The translations under genes were made by a program, and so were the position numbers. A stretch of 64,000 bases of DNA from an uncultured Oscillospiraceae bacterium (GTDB lineage: Bacteria; Bacillota; Clostridia; Oscillospirales; Ruminococcaceae), in NCBI GenBank assembly GCA_934481385.1, contig CAKSPD010000003.1:62001-126000 (forward strand), written 5' to 3'. This document shows positions 18,770 through 28,343 of this stretch, one piece after another. A model generated the notes under the pieces. That model did not search any database. It had not been told where the DNA came from and saw nothing but the letters and a program-made list of their open reading frames with translations. Numbering within the stretch: the stretch's first letter is position 1; each line of letters begins with the position of its first letter.

Positions 18770-19576
18770 TTGCTCAGGGACATTACTTTAGGACAGTATT
18801 TTCCGACAGAAAGTCCGGTTCACCGGCTTGACCCGAGATATAAAATTGTAATGGCTATGCTTTATATGATAATGATTTTTTCAGGTGATTCTGCAATATG
18901 CCTTGCAATAGGATTTGTTTATACAGTAATAGCTGTTGCACTTACAAGAATTTCACTTAAAGTATATTACAAAAGCATAAAACCGATGTTTCCTTTTCTG
19001 CTGTTTACTGCACTTCTTAATATTTTTTTCATAAGGGACGGAGATATATATTTTCACTGGAATTTTATAAAAATAACATCTGAAGGAATAAATACAAGCA
19101 TTTTTATGATAGTAAGAATTATACTTCTTCTTGCAGGAACTTCCGTTCTGACATATTCAACATCACCGATAGTTCTGACAGATGCTATTGAAAGGCTTTT
19201 GAGTCCTCTTAAAAAGATTAAATTTCCTGTTCATGAGCTTGCTATGATGATGTCAATTGCACTTAGATTTATTCCTGTTCTTATTGAAGAAACAAATAAA
19301 ATAATATCTGCACAGAAAGCAAGAGGTGCAGAGTTTGATTCAGGAAATATTGTTGCAAAAGCTAAAAGCCTTATTCCTGTTCTTGTGCCATTGCTCATAT
19401 CATCATTCAGGAGAGCCGAAGAACTTGCAACTGCTATGGAATGCCGTTGCTATAACGGAGGAGAGGGAAGAACAAGACTCAGACAGATGAAGTCAGGAAC
19501 GGCTGATTATATCGCATTGTCGGTTACTGTTTTATTTCTTATAGTTTCTAAAACCGCTGAAATGAAGTTAAAATAA
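18770..19576 (+). CDS. ecfT: Energy-coupling factor transporter transmembrane protein EcfT
   Basis: A TTG start behind AAAGGGGA gives 268 residues. The protein has an N-terminal YFPTESPVHRLDPR segment usual for EcfT, about five to six membrane spans, and two coupling-helix motifs: QKARGAEFDSG and ATAMECRCYNGG. The Ala-Arg-Gly helices dock into the EcfA1/EcfA2 ATPases. No S component is encoded nearby, which fits a group II ECF module shared by several unlinked S components. Confidence 0.92.
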   Translation: MLRDITLGQYFPTESPVHRLDPRYKIVMAMLYMIMIFSGDSAICLAIGFVYTVIAVALTRISLKVYYKSIKPMFPFLLFTALLNIFFIRDGDIYFHWNFIKITSEGINTSIFMIVRIILLLAGTSVLTYSTSPIVLTDAIERLLSPLKKIKFPVHELAMMMSIALRFIPVLIEETNKIISAQKARGAEFDSGNIVAKAKSLIPVLVPLLISSFRRAEELATAMECRCYNGGEGRTRLRQMKSGTADYIALSVTVLFLIVSKTAEMKLK

Positions 19577-19598
19577 AATACGGAGGCTTTTCAAAAAA

Positions 19599-22298
19599 AT
19601 GGAGAAACAAAAAGGTTTATGGAAAATATTTATTTTTTCTGCATTGTCTTTTATAATTTCCGGAACTGTAATGGCAGTTGCATTTGCCAAGAGCGGTGTA
19701 CACCCTTTCGGAAATCAGCAGATACTTGTTGTTGACCTCTGGCATCAGTATTATCCCTTTTTCAGAGTATTGAGGGAAAAACTTCTTACCGGAGGTTCTT
19801 TCCTTTATTCGTGGGAAAACGGTATGGGTACGAATTTCCTTTCGCTCATATCATATTATGCAATGAGTCCGCTTAACTGGATTTCTGTATTTTTCAGTGA
19901 TGAAAATGCAAGAGATGCCCTTACATTTATACTTGTACTTAAAATAGGATTTGCAGGGGGATTTTTCAGTTATTTTCTGGGGTATACATTCGGCAGAAAG
20001 GATATTTCAATTACAGCTTTCGGAATACTTTTTGCACTTTGCAGTTATACACTCGGATATTACTGGAATGTAATGTGGTTTGATACAATAGCACTTTTCC
20101 CGCTTGTTATTACAGGAGTTACTGCAATCTGCCGTGAGGGAAAATGGAAACTTTTCACAATATCACTTGCATTGTCGCTCATATCAAATTATTATATCGG
20201 ATATTTTACATGTCTTTTCACAGTAATTGCATTTGCAGTTATGGCAATATGCTGTTGTAAAGGCGTTAAGGACTGCCTTTATAAACTCTGGATTACAGCA
20301 CGTTCATCAGTTATAGGAATTGCACTGGGAGGATTTATACTTCTTCCGGCATATTTCGGACTGAAACTTACATACAGTGCTGAAAATTCATTCCCGAAAG
20401 ATTCAGCATTTTATGAAAAATGGACTGATATATTTGCAAATATGCTTACATACAGTGAACCGTCAACAAAAGAGGGATTGCCTAACTTTGCCTGCGGTAT
20501 GCTTGCAGTAGTTCTTTTCGGAGTATTTATATTTGCCCCCAAAATCAGAATAAGAGAAAAAATAAGTGCAGTTCTTGTTCTGGGATTTATTACAGTAAGC
20601 TGTAATCTTAATATACTTAACTATATATGGCATGGTTTTCATTTTACAAATATGATTCCATACAGATTTGCATTTATTTTCCCGTTTGTACTTCTTACAG
20701 CATCATACAGGGCATATGATATAATTCTTAAAAACGGACTTAAAATATATCAGATTATATTTATGCCGGTTTTTCCTGCTGTAATATTCTATCTTAATTA
20801 CAGAAAAGATAATGAAATTATAAAGAATATGCCTGATAATTTTAAGTATTCAATAGCAATATCAGCAGGATTTGTATTTATATTTATAATTGCAAAGCTC
20901 TTTTCTATTGAATTTAAAAACGCATATAAATATATAATGAGTATCCTTATTCTCGGAGGAGTATGCACTGAAACATATTTCAATGCAAATATAGGGGTAA
21001 AAACAGTTGATACAACTTCCTATTCATATCCTTCTGCATATAATGGTGTGGAAAATCTTCTTTCTGATATTAGGGAAAATGAAAGCAATTTGTTCTGGCG
21101 TACAGAATGTACAAGTACATATACACTGAATGACAGTGCAACATACGGATATAACGGAATTTCACAGTTTTCATCTTCTGCAAATGTAAGTGTAACAAAA
21201 TTTATAAAGAAAATAGGATTGTATGGTTCTGAGGCAGGAAACAGATATATGTACAGAACATCTTCTCCGACAACAAATGCACTTCTCGGAATAAAATATA
21301 TCATCAGCAAAAACGGAAGACAAAATTCAGATGAAACATATCTTGAATTTTTAAAATCTTCTGAATCATCTTATCTTTATAAAAACAAATACAGTCTGCC
21401 TGTCGGATATATGATGAATGATGATATACTTAATCTGGAAAATAATATTCTTGATACAAATGACTCTGATATTCCGTTTGAATATCAGAATTCAATATTC
21501 AGACTTGCCACAGGAATAAATGAGGATTTATATACCCCACAGCCCGTTGCTGTTGCAGACCATAAGGGAGTTTATGTAACAAAAAATTCCTATGGAAATT
21601 ATTCATATAATATAAATCCTGATGAAAAGGCATCTGCTGAAATGAAATTTGAATATACTGTTCCTGAAAATTCAATGCTTTACGGCTATGTTTCAAACAG
21701 CTTCAAGAGTGTATCAGTAAAACAGGACAATTCAACAATTGACAGCAGTATTGATGTATCAGATTATCCGATAACATTTCCTATGGGTTCATGCGAGGCA
21801 GGTCAGAATGTAAGACTTGAAATAGATATGAACGATGAAAAGGCTAACGGTGTTGCAAAAGTTATGGTTTATGCACTTAATAAGGATTTATTTGAAAGCG
21901 TATATGAAAAACTTGCTGATGAACCTTTTGTAATTACAGATTTTTCTGATACTGAAATAAAGGGAACTGTAAATGCTCTTGATGACGGTGTTATGTATCT
22001 TTCAATTCCTTATGAAAAGGGCTGGAGAGTTTATGTTGACGGAGAAAAACAGGAATTTCTTGAACTTATGGACGCTATGAGCGGTGTAAGAGTTCCGGCA
22101 GGTCAGCATGAAATAAAACTTAAATATATTCCTGAGGGATTTATTGCAGGTACATGCGGTACAGCTGTTTCATTTGTTCTGTTTGTTTTACTTGCAGTTC
22201 TTGACTTCAGAAAAAAGAAAAATATTCCGCAGTCTGAAACGGTTATGGAAAATATTGCGGAATCTGCTGATGAGGCTGAAAAAAATGAGGAATCTTAA
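19599..22298 (+). CDS. YfhO family membrane protein
   Basis: The 899-residue protein has a polytopic N-terminal part (about the first 470 residues, roughly 12 spans) and a long C-terminal extracytoplasmic region ending in a last span (about 855-875). The first outer loop contains ILVVDLWHQYYPFF, the conserved D-x3-Q-Y pattern of YfhO-like GT-C proteins. In Bacillus and Listeria, members of this family glycosylate lipoteichoic or wall teichoic acid using lipid-linked sugars. By analogy this may decorate a surface polymer. It overlaps truA by 14 bases. Confidence 0.8.
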   Translation: MEKQKGLWKIFIFSALSFIISGTVMAVAFAKSGVHPFGNQQILVVDLWHQYYPFFRVLREKLLTGGSFLYSWENGMGTNFLSLISYYAMSPLNWISVFFSDENARDALTFILVLKIGFAGGFFSYFLGYTFGRKDISITAFGILFALCSYTLGYYWNVMWFDTIALFPLVITGVTAICREGKWKLFTISLALSLISNYYIGYFTCLFTVIAFAVMAICCCKGVKDCLYKLWITARSSVIGIALGGFILLPAYFGLKLTYSAENSFPKDSAFYEKWTDIFANMLTYSEPSTKEGLPNFACGMLAVVLFGVFIFAPKIRIREKISAVLVLGFITVSCNLNILNYIWHGFHFTNMIPYRFAFIFPFVLLTASYRAYDIILKNGLKIYQIIFMPVFPAVIFYLNYRKDNEIIKNMPDNFKYSIAISAGFVFIFIIAKLFSIEFKNAYKYIMSILILGGVCTETYFNANIGVKTVDTTSYSYPSAYNGVENLLSDIRENESNLFWRTECTSTYTLNDSATYGYNGISQFSSSANVSVTKFIKKIGLYGSEAGNRYMYRTSSPTTNALLGIKYIISKNGRQNSDETYLEFLKSSESSYLYKNKYSLPVGYMMNDDILNLENNILDTNDSDIPFEYQNSIFRLATGINEDLYTPQPVAVADHKGVYVTKNSYGNYSYNINPDEKASAEMKFEYTVPENSMLYGYVSNSFKSVSVKQDNSTIDSSIDVSDYPITFPMGSCEAGQNVRLEIDMNDEKANGVAKVMVYALNKDLFESVYEKLADEPFVITDFSDTEIKGTVNALDDGVMYLSIPYEKGWRVYVDGEKQEFLELMDAMSGVRVPAGQHEIKLKYIPEGFIAGTCGTAVSFVLFVLLAVLDFRKKKNIPQSETVMENIAESADEAEKNEES

Positions 22299-23019
22299 AG
22301 TAATTATTGCATATCGTGGTACAGAATATCATGGCTGGCAAAGACAGGATAACGCTGTTACGGTACAGGAAGTTGTTGAAAAGGCTGTTTCAAGAGTTCT
22401 CAATGAAAATGTAACAGTAAATGGCTGTTCAAGAACTGATACAGGAGTTCATGCAAATCAGTACTGTTTTAACGTGAAAACATCAAGCAGTATTCCATGC
22501 AGGAATTTTGTAAGAGGTGTAAACGGCTATCTTCCTGATGATATATCAGTTCTTTCATGCGAGGAAGCTGATGAAAATTTTCATGCAAGATTTGACTGCA
22601 AGGCTAAGGAATATATATATAAAATGCATTGCAGTGAATCAAAAAATCCTTTTGCAAGTGACCTTATGTTGCATTACAGAAGAAAATTTGATGTTGAACT
22701 TGCAAGACGTGCTGTAAAACCGCTTATAGGAACTCATGATTTTGCATCTTTTTGTTCAAGTAATACATCAGTTTCAACAACAGTAAGAACTATTTATGAT
22801 ATACAAATAGAAAATACAGGAGATTGTGTGATAATACTTGTAAAAGGTGATGGTTTTCTGTATAATATGATTAGGATAATTGTCGGTACTCTTATATGGG
22901 TAAATGAGGGAAAACTTTCGCCCGATGATATACCGCTTATCCTTGAAGCCCATGACCGTCAGAAAGCAGGAAAAACTGCTATGTCTCATGGTCTTTATCT
23001 GAACAGAGTCTATTACTGA
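22285..23019 (+). CDS. truA: tRNA pseudouridine(38-40) synthase
   Basis: I choose ATG 22285, 14 bases inside the end of the previous gene, since the product then begins MRNLKVIIAYRGTEYHGWQR, the normal TruA N-terminus; a longer frame reaches far into the YfhO gene. The 244-residue enzyme isomerises uridines in the tRNA anticodon arm. The catalytic Asp lies in NGCSRTDTGVHA (about 53), and FLYNMIRIIVGTL near the C-terminus is the conserved structural motif. Length is normal. Confidence 0.94.
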   Translation: MRNLKVIIAYRGTEYHGWQRQDNAVTVQEVVEKAVSRVLNENVTVNGCSRTDTGVHANQYCFNVKTSSSIPCRNFVRGVNGYLPDDISVLSCEEADENFHARFDCKAKEYIYKMHCSESKNPFASDLMLHYRRKFDVELARRAVKPLIGTHDFASFCSSNTSVSTTVRTIYDIQIENTGDCVIILVKGDGFLYNMIRIIVGTLIWVNEGKLSPDDIPLILEAHDRQKAGKTAMSHGLYLNRVYY

Positions 23020-23040
23020 ATCAGAAAGGAGACTTTAAAA

Positions 23041-24207
23041 TTGTCTGCCAATGATATAGATATTATAGAAGAAAGAAAAAAAGAAAAACGCAGACGTCGT
23101 ATAATAAAGCTTATAATAATTATTGTGCTTGCACTTATAGTGAGCGGTCTTTATTATTACCGTGACAAATGGTATCCGAAACTTGAAGGTCTGGGAGAAA
23201 AATATCAGACTACCATTACAAATAACGGAAAACTTGCTGAGGGAAATTTTCCGATAGAAATAACAGGCGGTTCTGAATATCAGTTTGATGTCACAAACAA
23301 AATCGGCTATCTGCTCAATGATGCTTATTTATACATATATAATCAAAACGGCGGTCTTATTGAAAGCCGTCAGCATGGATACAGCAATGCTGTTATGAAG
23401 GTTTCGGACGGAAAGGCTCTTGTATATGAAAGCGGAGGATATAATCTGCGTACGGAATCATACAAGAAAACTTTATTTACAAAGAAAATGGACAACATAA
23501 TTATATTCGGGATTATAAACAAGGATTATATTGCTGTTGTTACAGCTTCCGATAAATATGCAAGTGTTCTTACAATTTATGACAGAAAAGGAAATTTTGT
23601 ATATAAAAGAGAATGTGTAGAGAGAATTATTGATGTCAGCTTTACAGATGACGGAAAAGGCTGTCTGCTCAGTTTTATAAATGCAAATAACGGAAGTCTT
23701 GTGAATATAACTGAAAAAATTCATTTTGATAAAAGTGAACCTCTCTGGATTTCAGAACCTGCTGAAACTTTCTGTATAGATTCATTCCCTCTTGAATCAG
23801 GCGGAGCTGTACTGCTCGGAGAAGAAGAATGTGCATATTATGACAATAAAGGAAAAATAGTAAACAGTATAGCATACGGCGGTGATTTCAGCGGAGGTGC
23901 TGTTGAAGGTTCATGCAGTGCTGTTATTTCAAACGATGAACAGAGAAGAAAATATGCCCTTACTCTTATTGCTGATGAATCTTCTGAACCTGTTGTTATA
24001 AATTCAGAGGAAATTCTTAAAGATGTTGCAATATATGACGGCTGTGCATATATTATGACTTCAAAAAATATAATGGCTTATGACTTTACCGGTCAGCTAC
24101 GTTCAACAGTTGAAATCAGTGATGCCTATACATCGTTCAGAAGAAGCGATGATTATATATTCCTTCTCGGATACAATAAAATAGACAGAATAGATTATAA
24201 TAACTGA
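23041..24207 (+). CDS. DUF5711-like membrane-anchored beta-propeller protein
   Basis: A TTG start behind AAAGGAG gives 388 residues. A basic N-terminus (EERKKEKRRRRIIK) and a single membrane span (about 22-41) anchor a large extracytoplasmic domain of repeated beta-strand units such as AYLYIYNQNGGLIES and LTIYDRKGNFVYKR, which looks like a beta-propeller. It resembles proteins annotated as DUF5711 in Clostridia. Their function is unknown. It lies between truA and a CvpA-like gene; the next gene is 19 bases away if its CTG start is right. Confidence 0.6.
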   Translation: MSANDIDIIEERKKEKRRRRIIKLIIIIVLALIVSGLYYYRDKWYPKLEGLGEKYQTTITNNGKLAEGNFPIEITGGSEYQFDVTNKIGYLLNDAYLYIYNQNGGLIESRQHGYSNAVMKVSDGKALVYESGGYNLRTESYKKTLFTKKMDNIIIFGIINKDYIAVVTASDKYASVLTIYDRKGNFVYKRECVERIIDVSFTDDGKGCLLSFINANNGSLVNITEKIHFDKSEPLWISEPAETFCIDSFPLESGGAVLLGEEECAYYDNKGKIVNSIAYGGDFSGGAVEGSCSAVISNDEQRRKYALTLIADESSEPVVINSEEILKDVAIYDGCAYIMTSKNIMAYDFTGQLRSTVEISDAYTSFRRSDDYIFLLGYNKIDRIDYNN

Positions 24208-24226
24208 TTAAGGAGGGCTGATTTTT

Positions 24227-25111
24227 CTGGAGGATTTATTTTATCAGTTTTATGACCTGCTTGCAGTTGCAGTAACAGCAGTTATTATGTATGTATCTGT
24301 CAGAAAAGGTTTTTCAAAAACACTGCCTGTAATAATCGGATATGCCTTGAGTATATTTACAGCCATAAATACCTGTGGTGTAACAGCTACATTTGTTTAT
24401 TCCAGAGCTTTTCAGAAATCAAATATTCAGAATATATATGAAAATATTTCTGAAACTGATTTCAGCCGTCAGTATAAAATTTATATTGACAGTTTCGGAT
24501 ACAGTTTTACTGCCGATTCAGAAAAACTTGAGGAAATATTCAAAAACGGAGAAAATATAACTGAAGAAACATTTCAGTATTTTAACGGACTTCAAAAAGA
24601 TTTTGATACTGAAGAAAATTTTTCAGAAAAATTCCGTACAGGCTATAAACAGATTCTTTTTGATTTGCTTAAATCGGATATACCGTCATTTGTGCTTGAA
24701 AGCCCCGAACTTTCGGAAAACGAATTTGACGAAAGCATAAAAATGATGTATAATGATGATAAAATGCTCAATGCCGTTTATATAGAGGAGCATTTTACAA
24801 GAACGCCTGCAATATCTTTTTTAAAGAAAATATCATTTGTTCTGACAGTTGTTGCAGTTATGATTATTCTGGGTTTTGTTATTAACCGTATTTCACAGTT
24901 TATAAAAGGGTTCGGAACAGTTGACCATATACTCGGAATAATTTCAGGTATCGCTGAAACGGCAGTTTATTTTATAATTATTTCAGTGATTATAAAAGTT
25001 CTTACAGATGCCGGAAATAATGAGATGATTCTTTTCAATGATGATACCATTGAAAAAACCAGAATTTTCAGGCATATATATAATATAATAATCAAAAATA
25101 CTGTTGACTGA
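24227..25111 (+). CDS. CvpA-like membrane protein with probable CTG start
   Basis: The frame lacks a well-placed ATG, GTG or TTG: AGGAGGG at 24211-24217 is followed nine bases later by an in-frame CTG (24227), whose translation begins MEDLFYQFYDLLAVAVTAVI. The first ATG (24287) has no ribosome binding site and would cut into the first membrane span. The 294-residue product has hydrophobic spans near both ends and a hydrophilic middle of about 120 residues, an arrangement like CvpA-type proteins with an inserted domain. Function is uncertain; CvpA family members are involved in colicin V export and envelope stress. Confidence 0.55.
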   Translation: MEDLFYQFYDLLAVAVTAVIMYVSVRKGFSKTLPVIIGYALSIFTAINTCGVTATFVYSRAFQKSNIQNIYENISETDFSRQYKIYIDSFGYSFTADSEKLEEIFKNGENITEETFQYFNGLQKDFDTEENFSEKFRTGYKQILFDLLKSDIPSFVLESPELSENEFDESIKMMYNDDKMLNAVYIEEHFTRTPAISFLKKISFVLTVVAVMIILGFVINRISQFIKGFGTVDHILGIISGIAETAVYFIIISVIIKVLTDAGNNEMILFNDDTIEKTRIFRHIYNIIIKNTVD

Positions 25112-25168
25112 AAACAGCCTATACGTTAAAATATATTTATACAAATTTTATTTGGAGGTAAACTTTTT

Positions 25169-27466
25169 ATGATAATGTGCAGTCAGTGCAAAAAGCGTCC
25201 CGCTGTGGTATTTCTCACATCTACAAAGGGAAATGAAAGAAAAAATGAAAATCTTTGCCTTGTTTGTGCAAAGGAACGCAATATACCTCAGGTTGCTGAA
25301 TATATGAAAAAACTCGGAATCACTGATGATGAACTGGAACAGATGTCAAATCAGATGATGGATATGATGGATATTCTTGACGGCGACAGCTTTGAAATGG
25401 GCGGTTCTAATATAATGTCACCGAATTTTATTCAGAATATACTCAATCCTGACGGAAAAGCAGAGAATGAACAGGAAAAAACTGATTCTGAAAGCAAAAA
25501 CAAAAAAGGCGGATTTTTCGGTTTCGGCTCAAAGGATAAGCAGAAACCCAAAAAGGAACTCAAATTCCTTAACAATTACTGTACTAATCTTTCACAGAAA
25601 GCTCAGGAAGGAAAACTCGATGACATTATCGGCAGAGATAAGGAAATTGCAAGAGTTATTCAGATTCTTGCAAGAAGAACAAAAAATAATCCCTGCCTTA
25701 TAGGTGAACCGGGTGTAGGTAAAACTGCTATTGCCGAAGGTATCGCACAGAGAATATGTTCAGGAAATGTTCCGCTTAATATCGCTGAAAAGAAAGTATA
25801 TCTTCTTGACCTTACTGCACTTGTTGCCGGAACACAGTTCAGAGGACAGTTTGAAAGCCGTGTAAAGGGACTTGTTGAGGAAGTAAAACATGAGGGAAAC
25901 ATCATACTGTTTATTGATGAGGTTCACAATCTTGTCGGAGCAGGCGATTCAGAAGGTTCTATGAATGCTGCAAATATTCTTAAACCGGCTCTTTCAAGAG
26001 GTGAAATTCAGGTTATTGGTGCAACAACATTCGGAGAATACAGAAAATATATTGAAAAGGATTCTGCTCTTGAAAGACGTTTCCAGCCTGTTACTGTAAA
26101 TGAACCGAATATTGATGATACTGTTGAAGTTCTTCTCGGAATTAAAAAATACTATGAAGATTATCATAAGGTAAAAATTTCCGATTATCTTATAAAGCAG
26201 TGTGCTGTTCTTTCAGAAAGATATATAAATGACAGATTTCTTCCTGACAAGGCTATTGACCTTCTTGATGAAGCGTGTGCAAGAACATGCATAAGAAATC
26301 CCGAAATTGCTCAGCATACAAAGCTTTTAAAGGAAATTGATGATATTAAAAAACAGACTGATTCAATGGAAAAGGCTACTGAACCGAATTATGAGAAAAT
26401 CGCAAAGCTTAAAGGCGAATTAATCAAAAAGAATGAAGAAGAAAAGGTTCTTGCTGAAAAGACAAATGATATTCAGGTTACAGAAGAAGATATATCAAAG
26501 GTTATCGAAATGTGGACTGGTATTCCTGCAAGCAAGGTAGCTGAATCGGAATATGAAAAAGTTTCAAAACTTGAACAGACTCTGAAATCAAAAGTAATTG
26601 GTCAGGACGAAGCTATAAACGCTCTTGTTAAGGCTATAAAGAGAAACAAGGTACAGCTCAGCAAACGTCGCAGACCCGCATCATTTATCTTTGTAGGCCC
26701 GACAGGTGTCGGAAAAACTGAACTTGTAAAAGTTCTTGCACAGGAAATGTTTGATTCAGTAGACCCGCTTATAAGACTTGATATGACTGAATATATGGAA
26801 AAGCAGTCTGTTGCAAGAATGATTGGTTCACCTCCCGGATATGTAGGTTATGATGAAGCAGGTCAGCTTACTGAAAAGGTAAGAAGAAAGCCTTATTCTG
26901 TAATTCTCTTTGATGAAATTGAAAAGGCTCACCCTGATGTTATGAATATACTTATGCAGATTCTTGATGAGGGCAGAGTAAATGACGCTCACGGAAGAAG
27001 TGTTAATTTTGAAAACACTATCATCTGTATGACTTCAAATGCAGGTTCTAATGATAAATCAATAGGTGTGGGATTCAACAAAACACAGACTGATATAACA
27101 AAAGAGAAAACTATGAAAGCTCTTAAAGATTTCCTCCGCCCTGAATTTATCAGCCGTGTTGATGAAATCATTACATTCAGACAGCTTTCAAAGGAAGATT
27201 TCGCAAGGATTGCAGGTCTTATGCTTTCAGAAATGAAATCTCCTCTCGGTGAAAAGAATATCACTCTTGAATATGATGAAAAGGCTCTCAAAGCTATTGC
27301 TGAAAAGTCATTCGGAAAGAGTTATAATGCCCGTGATATAAGACGTGTTATCCGTCAGGAAATTGAAGATGCTGTCGCTCAGATTATTATTGACAAATCT
27401 CCGAATGTACATGGCATTTCAATTACTGCTGATGAAGAAAACAATATAATCGTTTCAAATTCATAA
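25169..27466 (+). CDS. ClpE-like AAA+ unfoldase with N-terminal zinc finger
   Basis: The 765-residue protein carries two AAA+ modules. The N-terminus has a C4 zinc finger (Cys4, 7, 30, 33) in place of the Clp-N repeats of ClpC, as in ClpE. A charged linker (about 90-130) leads to AAA-1, with Walker A GEPGVGKTA (about 179-187) and arginine finger LERRFQPV. A coiled-coil middle domain (about 390-450) and AAA-2, with GPTGVGKTE (about 511-519), follow. A VGF motif (GVGFNKT, about 632) is the likely ClpP-docking loop. It should unfold damaged proteins for ClpP. No ctsR or mcsAB genes are adjacent. ClpC-type naming is the alternative. Confidence 0.88.
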   Translation: MIMCSQCKKRPAVVFLTSTKGNERKNENLCLVCAKERNIPQVAEYMKKLGITDDELEQMSNQMMDMMDILDGDSFEMGGSNIMSPNFIQNILNPDGKAENEQEKTDSESKNKKGGFFGFGSKDKQKPKKELKFLNNYCTNLSQKAQEGKLDDIIGRDKEIARVIQILARRTKNNPCLIGEPGVGKTAIAEGIAQRICSGNVPLNIAEKKVYLLDLTALVAGTQFRGQFESRVKGLVEEVKHEGNIILFIDEVHNLVGAGDSEGSMNAANILKPALSRGEIQVIGATTFGEYRKYIEKDSALERRFQPVTVNEPNIDDTVEVLLGIKKYYEDYHKVKISDYLIKQCAVLSERYINDRFLPDKAIDLLDEACARTCIRNPEIAQHTKLLKEIDDIKKQTDSMEKATEPNYEKIAKLKGELIKKNEEEKVLAEKTNDIQVTEEDISKVIEMWTGIPASKVAESEYEKVSKLEQTLKSKVIGQDEAINALVKAIKRNKVQLSKRRRPASFIFVGPTGVGKTELVKVLAQEMFDSVDPLIRLDMTEYMEKQSVARMIGSPPGYVGYDEAGQLTEKVRRKPYSVILFDEIEKAHPDVMNILMQILDEGRVNDAHGRSVNFENTIICMTSNAGSNDKSIGVGFNKTQTDITKEKTMKALKDFLRPEFISRVDEIITFRQLSKEDFARIAGLMLSEMKSPLGEKNITLEYDEKALKAIAEKSFGKSYNARDIRRVIRQEIEDAVAQIIIDKSPNVHGISITADEENNIIVSNS

Positions 27467-27478
27467 GCTTTTTATATA

Positions 27479-27514
27479 ATTCCTCTCTGTTTAATTCAGA
27501 GGGGAATTTTTTTT
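27479..27514 (+). terminator. Intrinsic terminator after the ClpE-like gene
   Basis: An 11-bp stem (ATTCCTCTCTG with CAGAGGGGAAT, one G-U pair) with a seven-base loop is followed by eight T residues. It ends the long plus-strand run. Confidence 0.9.
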
Positions 27515-27541
27515 GTTAAATATAGAAAATTTATTTAATTC

Positions 27542-27600
27542 TGCAAAGTTTGCTTGACAAATTCTGCAAAGTCTGCTATACTAAAATTGCAAAGTTAACT
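27542..27600 (+). promoter_or_regulatory. Promoter with three evenly spaced repeats ahead of the XRE-ABC operon
   Basis: TTGACA (27554-27559) and TATACT (27577-27582) are separated by 17 bp. Three copies of a 13-base repeat, TGCAAAGTYWRCT in essence, begin at 27542, 27565 and 27588, exactly 23 bp apart, bracketing both promoter boxes. The third copy extends into a near-palindrome GCAAAGTTAACTTGGC. This is the likely operator of the downstream XRE repressor, allowing autoregulation. Confidence 0.75.
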
Positions 27601-27625
27601 TGGCATTTTAAGGAGCTGATTCTTT

Positions 27626-27844
27626 TTGAAAACTAAAATAAGAGAACTCCGTAAACAGCGAAAATTATCACAGGAGGAGCTTGCTGTTGCAGTTGGTACT
27701 ACACGTCAGACCATTACTTCAATTGAAGTCGGAAAATATACCGCATCTCTTGTTCTTGCCTATAAGATTTCACATTATTTCGGACTTTCTATTGAAGAAG
27801 TTTTTGATTTTTCAGATGTATATAATTCGGAGGACGATTTTTGA
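27626..27844 (+). CDS. Small XRE-family helix-turn-helix regulator
   Basis: A TTG start behind AAGGAGC gives a 72-residue protein that is nearly all helix-turn-helix: [17 protein letters not shown] then [20 protein letters not shown]. The pattern, including the conserved L-S-Q-E-E-L-A and R-Q-T-I-x-x-I-E-x-G-K-Y, belongs to the YozG/YqaE-like XRE subgroup that typically represses its own operon of transporters. It overlaps the next gene by four bases. The repeats in its promoter are probable binding sites. Confidence 0.88.
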   Translation: MKTKIRELRKQRKLSQEELAVAVGTTRQTITSIEVGKYTASLVLAYKISHYFGLSIEEVFDFSDVYNSEDDF

Positions 27845-28317
27845 TTATGAATGTTTATCGAAACAAGCTAAAAATCAGAATAGCTTATTCTGCTGTTCTT
27901 GTTGCAGTTCTTTTGACAGTAATGTTTCTTTCAAATATGGGGTATATCGGAAATCCTGCTGTTGAAAAGGATTTTTTCAAAGGCTTTATAAACGGTCTTT
28001 GCTTTTCTGCTGTGTTTATGTCGGTTTTCAGCATTGTAAGATATGTTATGATGCTAAAGGATAAGAAAAAACTTAAAGAGCAGTATATAAAGGAAAATGA
28101 TGAACTTAAAAAGAAAATCGTTTCCGATGCAGGTACAAATGAATATTACTTTATTGTAACAGGTCTTGGTGCAGGTACGATTATAGGAGGTTATCTCAAT
28201 ATTTATGTATTCTGGTCGTTTTATATTGCACTTTTTTATTGCTGCATTGTAAGAGAAATTTTATGTTTCTGGTATAAAAGAAAATATAAAAGCGATGAAT
28301 CGGATTATGAAGAATAA
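27841..28317 (+). CDS. Small membrane protein of unknown function
   Basis: The likely start is TTG 27841, seven bases after GGAGG and overlapping the previous stop; ATG 27847 is the alternative. The 158-residue product has two N-terminal spans (about 15-32 and 48-70), a charged helical stretch (about 73-98, [20 protein letters not shown]) and two C-terminal spans (about 108-142). I do not recognise the family. Membrane proteins of this size often accompany XRE regulators and ABC exporters in such operons, perhaps as immunity or sensing partners. Confidence 0.65.
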   Translation: MIMNVYRNKLKIRIAYSAVLVAVLLTVMFLSNMGYIGNPAVEKDFFKGFINGLCFSAVFMSVFSIVRYVMMLKDKKKLKEQYIKENDELKKKIVSDAGTNEYYFIVTGLGAGTIIGGYLNIYVFWSFYIALFYCCIVREILCFWYKRKYKSDESDYEE

Positions 28318-28343
28318 TTCTGTATGAAAGGAGTTTCTGAAAA

